From the NCBI GenBank assembly GCA_038200385.1, contig JBBPYA010000026.1:1-13780 (forward strand): DNA of 13,780 nt. The letters are read 5' to 3'. The first letter of the stretch is position 1. The number at the start of each line of letters is the position of its first letter. The translations under genes were made by a program, and so were the position numbers. This document shows positions 12,435-13,780 of this stretch, one piece after another. This DNA comes from JBBPYA01 sp038200385. Its GTDB lineage: Bacteria; Actinomycetota; Actinomycetes; Mycobacteriales; Geodermatophilaceae. The notes under the pieces were generated by a model. That model was not told where the DNA came from. It was given only the letters and a program-made list of their open reading frames with translations, and ran no database searches.

Positions 12435-13141
12435 GCGAGCGCAGCGGTACCGCGGGATCCTCGGCGGCCGGTGGCCCCCCTTCCCCGACGGCGGTCGACC
12501 CCGACGGCGGGTCCGGCACCAAGCAGCTGTTCATCGACTCCTTCGGCGGCGTCCGCGGGGTGCTGGACAGCACGCTGCCGGTCGTCGTCTTCATCATCGC
12601 CAACACCCTGGGCGGGCTGACCGTCGCGATCTGGGCGGCGATTGGCACCGGGCTGCTCATCGTGGCGCTGCGGTTGGCCCGCAAGCAGAGCATCCAGCAG
12701 GCCTTCGGCGGCTTCCTCGGGATCGCGGTCGCGGCGTTCATCGCCAGGCAGACCGGCGAGGCCAGGGGGTACTTCCTGCTCGGGATCTGGGGCAGCCTGG
12801 TCTACGCCAGCCTCTTCGCACTGTCCGCGCTGATCCGCCGCCCGGTGATCGGCCTGGTGTGGGAGTGGATGGCACCCAGTCCGCGGCCGTGGCGGACCAG
12901 GCCGCCGCTGATGCGTGCCTACACGGTGACCACCCTGATGTTCGCGGCGCTGTCGCTGGCCCGGTTCGTGGTGCAGCGCGGGCTGTACGACGCCAACGAG
13001 ACCGGATGGCTGGCCGCCGCCCGGCTGGCGATGGGCTACCCGCTGACGATCGCGGTGCTCGCCGTGACCGTGCTGTGGGTGCGACAGGTCCGCCGCCGCG
13101 AGGAGGAACTGCTCGTCGCGACCGAACCCACCGCGGGCTGA
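12431..13141 (+). CDS. DUF3159 family multi-spanning membrane protein
   Basis: A 236-residue integral membrane protein. A disordered Ser/Pro/Gly-rich N-terminus (~30 residues) precedes FIDSFGGVRGVLDSTLPVVV (34-53), the family's conserved lead into the membrane domain. Predicted membrane segments are about 46-62, 64-82, 91-106, 113-135, 165-182 and 196-217, with a conserved-looking RRPVIGLVWEW (136-146) between. It resembles Rv2693c-type DUF3159 proteins; no transport substrate or partner is established. The GTG start overlaps the OB-fold stop (GTGA), and no separate ribosome binding site is visible, so translation should be coupled. It converges on the TrkA gene with a 48-nt gap. Longer upstream frame codons lie within the OB-fold gene and are not coding. 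Confidence 0.9.
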   Translation: MSERSGTAGSSAAGGPPSPTAVDPDGGSGTKQLFIDSFGGVRGVLDSTLPVVVFIIANTLGGLTVAIWAAIGTGLLIVALRLARKQSIQQAFGGFLGIAVAAFIARQTGEARGYFLLGIWGSLVYASLFALSALIRRPVIGLVWEWMAPSPRPWRTRPPLMRAYTVTTLMFAALSLARFVVQRGLYDANETGWLAAARLAMGYPLTIAVLAVTVLWVRQVRRREEELLVATEPTAG

Positions 13142-13184
13142 GCACGCCCGTCCGCGGCATCGAGCCGACTGCGACCGGGCCCGT

Positions 13185-13198
13185 CCGGGTCAGCCCGG
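13185..13198. terminator. Possible hairpin at the end of the TrkA gene
   Basis: CCGGG-TCAG-CCCGG makes a 5-bp stem whose loop contains the TrkA stop codon (TGA, 13192-13190, minus). It is a weak candidate for ending the convergent DUF3159 and TrkA transcripts. No T-tract. Confidence 0.25.
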
Positions 13199-13780
13199 CG
13201 TTTCCCGCATCAGCCGCCGGAGTTCCTCCTCGACGTCCTGCGTCGCGACGAAGAGCAGCTCGTCGCCGACCTCCAGCGGGTCGTCCGGCGTCGGCACGAT
13301 CACCCTCGGTCCACGCAGGATCGTCACCAGTGCCACGTCGTGCGGCAGCTCGACGTCGCGGACCGGACGGCCGGCGTACGGCGAGGCATTGCCCAGGGTG
13401 ATCTCGACGAGGTTCGCCCGACCCTCGCGCAGCGTCATGAGCCGGATCAGGTCGCCGACCGTCACCGCCTCCTCGACCAGCGCAGCCAGCACCCGGGGGC
13501 TGGACACGGCGACGTCAACCCCCCACGACTCGTCGAAGAGCCACTCGTTGCGGGGGTCGTTGACGCGGGCGACCACCCGGTTGACCCCGAACTCGGTCTT
13601 GGCCAGGAGGGACACCACGAGGTTGACCTTGTCGTCACCGGTGGCGGCCACCACGACGTCGCAGGTCTGCAGCGCGGCCTCCTCCAGGGAAGCCAGCTCG
13701 CAGGCGTCGGCCTGCACCCAGTCGGCCTCGGGCAGGGTCTCCTCGCGGATCGCCCGGCTCTCCCGGTCGATGAGCAGCAG
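13190..13780 (-). CDS. TrkA-type potassium uptake regulatory protein, N-terminus missing
   Basis: The C-terminal 196 residues of a TrkA/KtrA-like RCK protein; the frame is open to the right edge, so the start lies outside the window. It begins within the Rossmann-type TrkA_N domain at LLLIDRES, whose Asp ends the second strand and normally contacts the nucleotide ribose, then VQADACELASLEEA, CDVVVAATGDDKVNLVVSLLAK and NRVVARVNDPRNEWLF. The TrkA_C domain follows (NLVEITLGNASPYAGRPVRDVELPHDVALV in parts; LEVGDELLFVAT) and ends at ETPG. Such proteins bind NAD(H)/ATP and gate a K+ channel or Trk/Ktr transporter on the inner face of the membrane. In mycobacteria the same locus has two such genes (ceoB/ceoC); a second copy may lie just beyond the window. 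Confidence 0.93.
   Translation of the reverse strand: MLLIDRESRAIREETLPEADWVQADACELASLEEAALQTCDVVVAATGDDKVNLVVSLLAKTEFGVNRVVARVNDPRNEWLFDESWGVDVAVSSPRVLAALVEEAVTVGDLIRLMTLREGRANLVEITLGNASPYAGRPVRDVELPHDVALVTILRGPRVIVPTPDDPLEVGDELLFVATQDVEEELRRLMRETPG

Noticed and set aside
1..13780. CRISPR arrays, tRNA/rRNA genes, insertion sequences, phage attachment sites, riboswitches
   Set aside because: I looked for regularly spaced repeats, transposase motifs, terminal inverted repeats, tRNA-like cloverleafs and known riboswitch cores and saw none.

Overview
The window is dense, very GC-rich chromosomal DNA from an actinobacterium (Actinomycetota). Evidence for this is the uniform high GC, the GTG/TTG starts, an actinobacterial principal sigma factor whose last ~330 residues read almost like mycobacterial SigA, and a string of families largely confined to this phylum (DUF7455, DUF4193, DUF3710, DUF3159, Cei, polyphosphate glucokinase). 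The gene order broadly matches the sigA-ppgK-suhB-cei-DUF4193-dut-DUF3710-OB-DUF3159-trkA neighbourhood known from Mycobacterium tuberculosis (about Rv2691-Rv2703). I cannot assign a genus. There are no mobile elements, CRISPR arrays, tRNA or rRNA genes, and no sign of recent horizontal transfer.

Layout, left to right. (1) 1-1071: the 5' end of an unrecognised minus-strand gene; a DUF7455 zinc-finger-like protein with a clear downstream hairpin; and a 47-residue GPGG-type small membrane protein, all on the minus strand. (2) 1072-3694: sigA and, upstream of it, ppgK, both minus, with a likely sigA promoter between them. (3) 3743-4549: suhB-like inositol monophosphatase (plus), convergent with the next block across a hairpin that contains both stop codons. 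(4) 4555-6917: minus-strand block of a papain-like cysteine-peptidase-fold protein overlapping cei by 4 nt, and upstream a phosphotransferase of the APH/ACAD10 type. (5) 7068-8570: plus-strand DUF4193, dut and DUF3710. (6) 8605-10967: tandem CNNM/CBS transporter-like genes (minus, 4-nt overlap), resembling the M. tuberculosis Rv1842c-Rv1841c pair. (7) 11072-13141: plus-strand secreted alpha/beta hydrolase, OB-fold protein and DUF3159 membrane protein. (8) 13190-13780: C-terminal part of a TrkA-type potassium-uptake regulator (minus), cut by the window end.

The genes are mostly housekeeping: transcription initiation, polyphosphate-driven glucose phosphorylation, inositol phosphate hydrolysis, dUTP removal, envelope integrity and ion homeostasis. 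The less ordinary points are: the uncharacterised papain-like protein translationally coupled to cei; an apparent leaderless eight-codon reading frame whose stop overlaps the cei start; -10 motifs placed for leaderless ppgK and dut mRNAs; and an unresolved sigA start with an atypical ~160-nt 5' stretch. I see no convincing new multi-gene defence or biosynthetic system.
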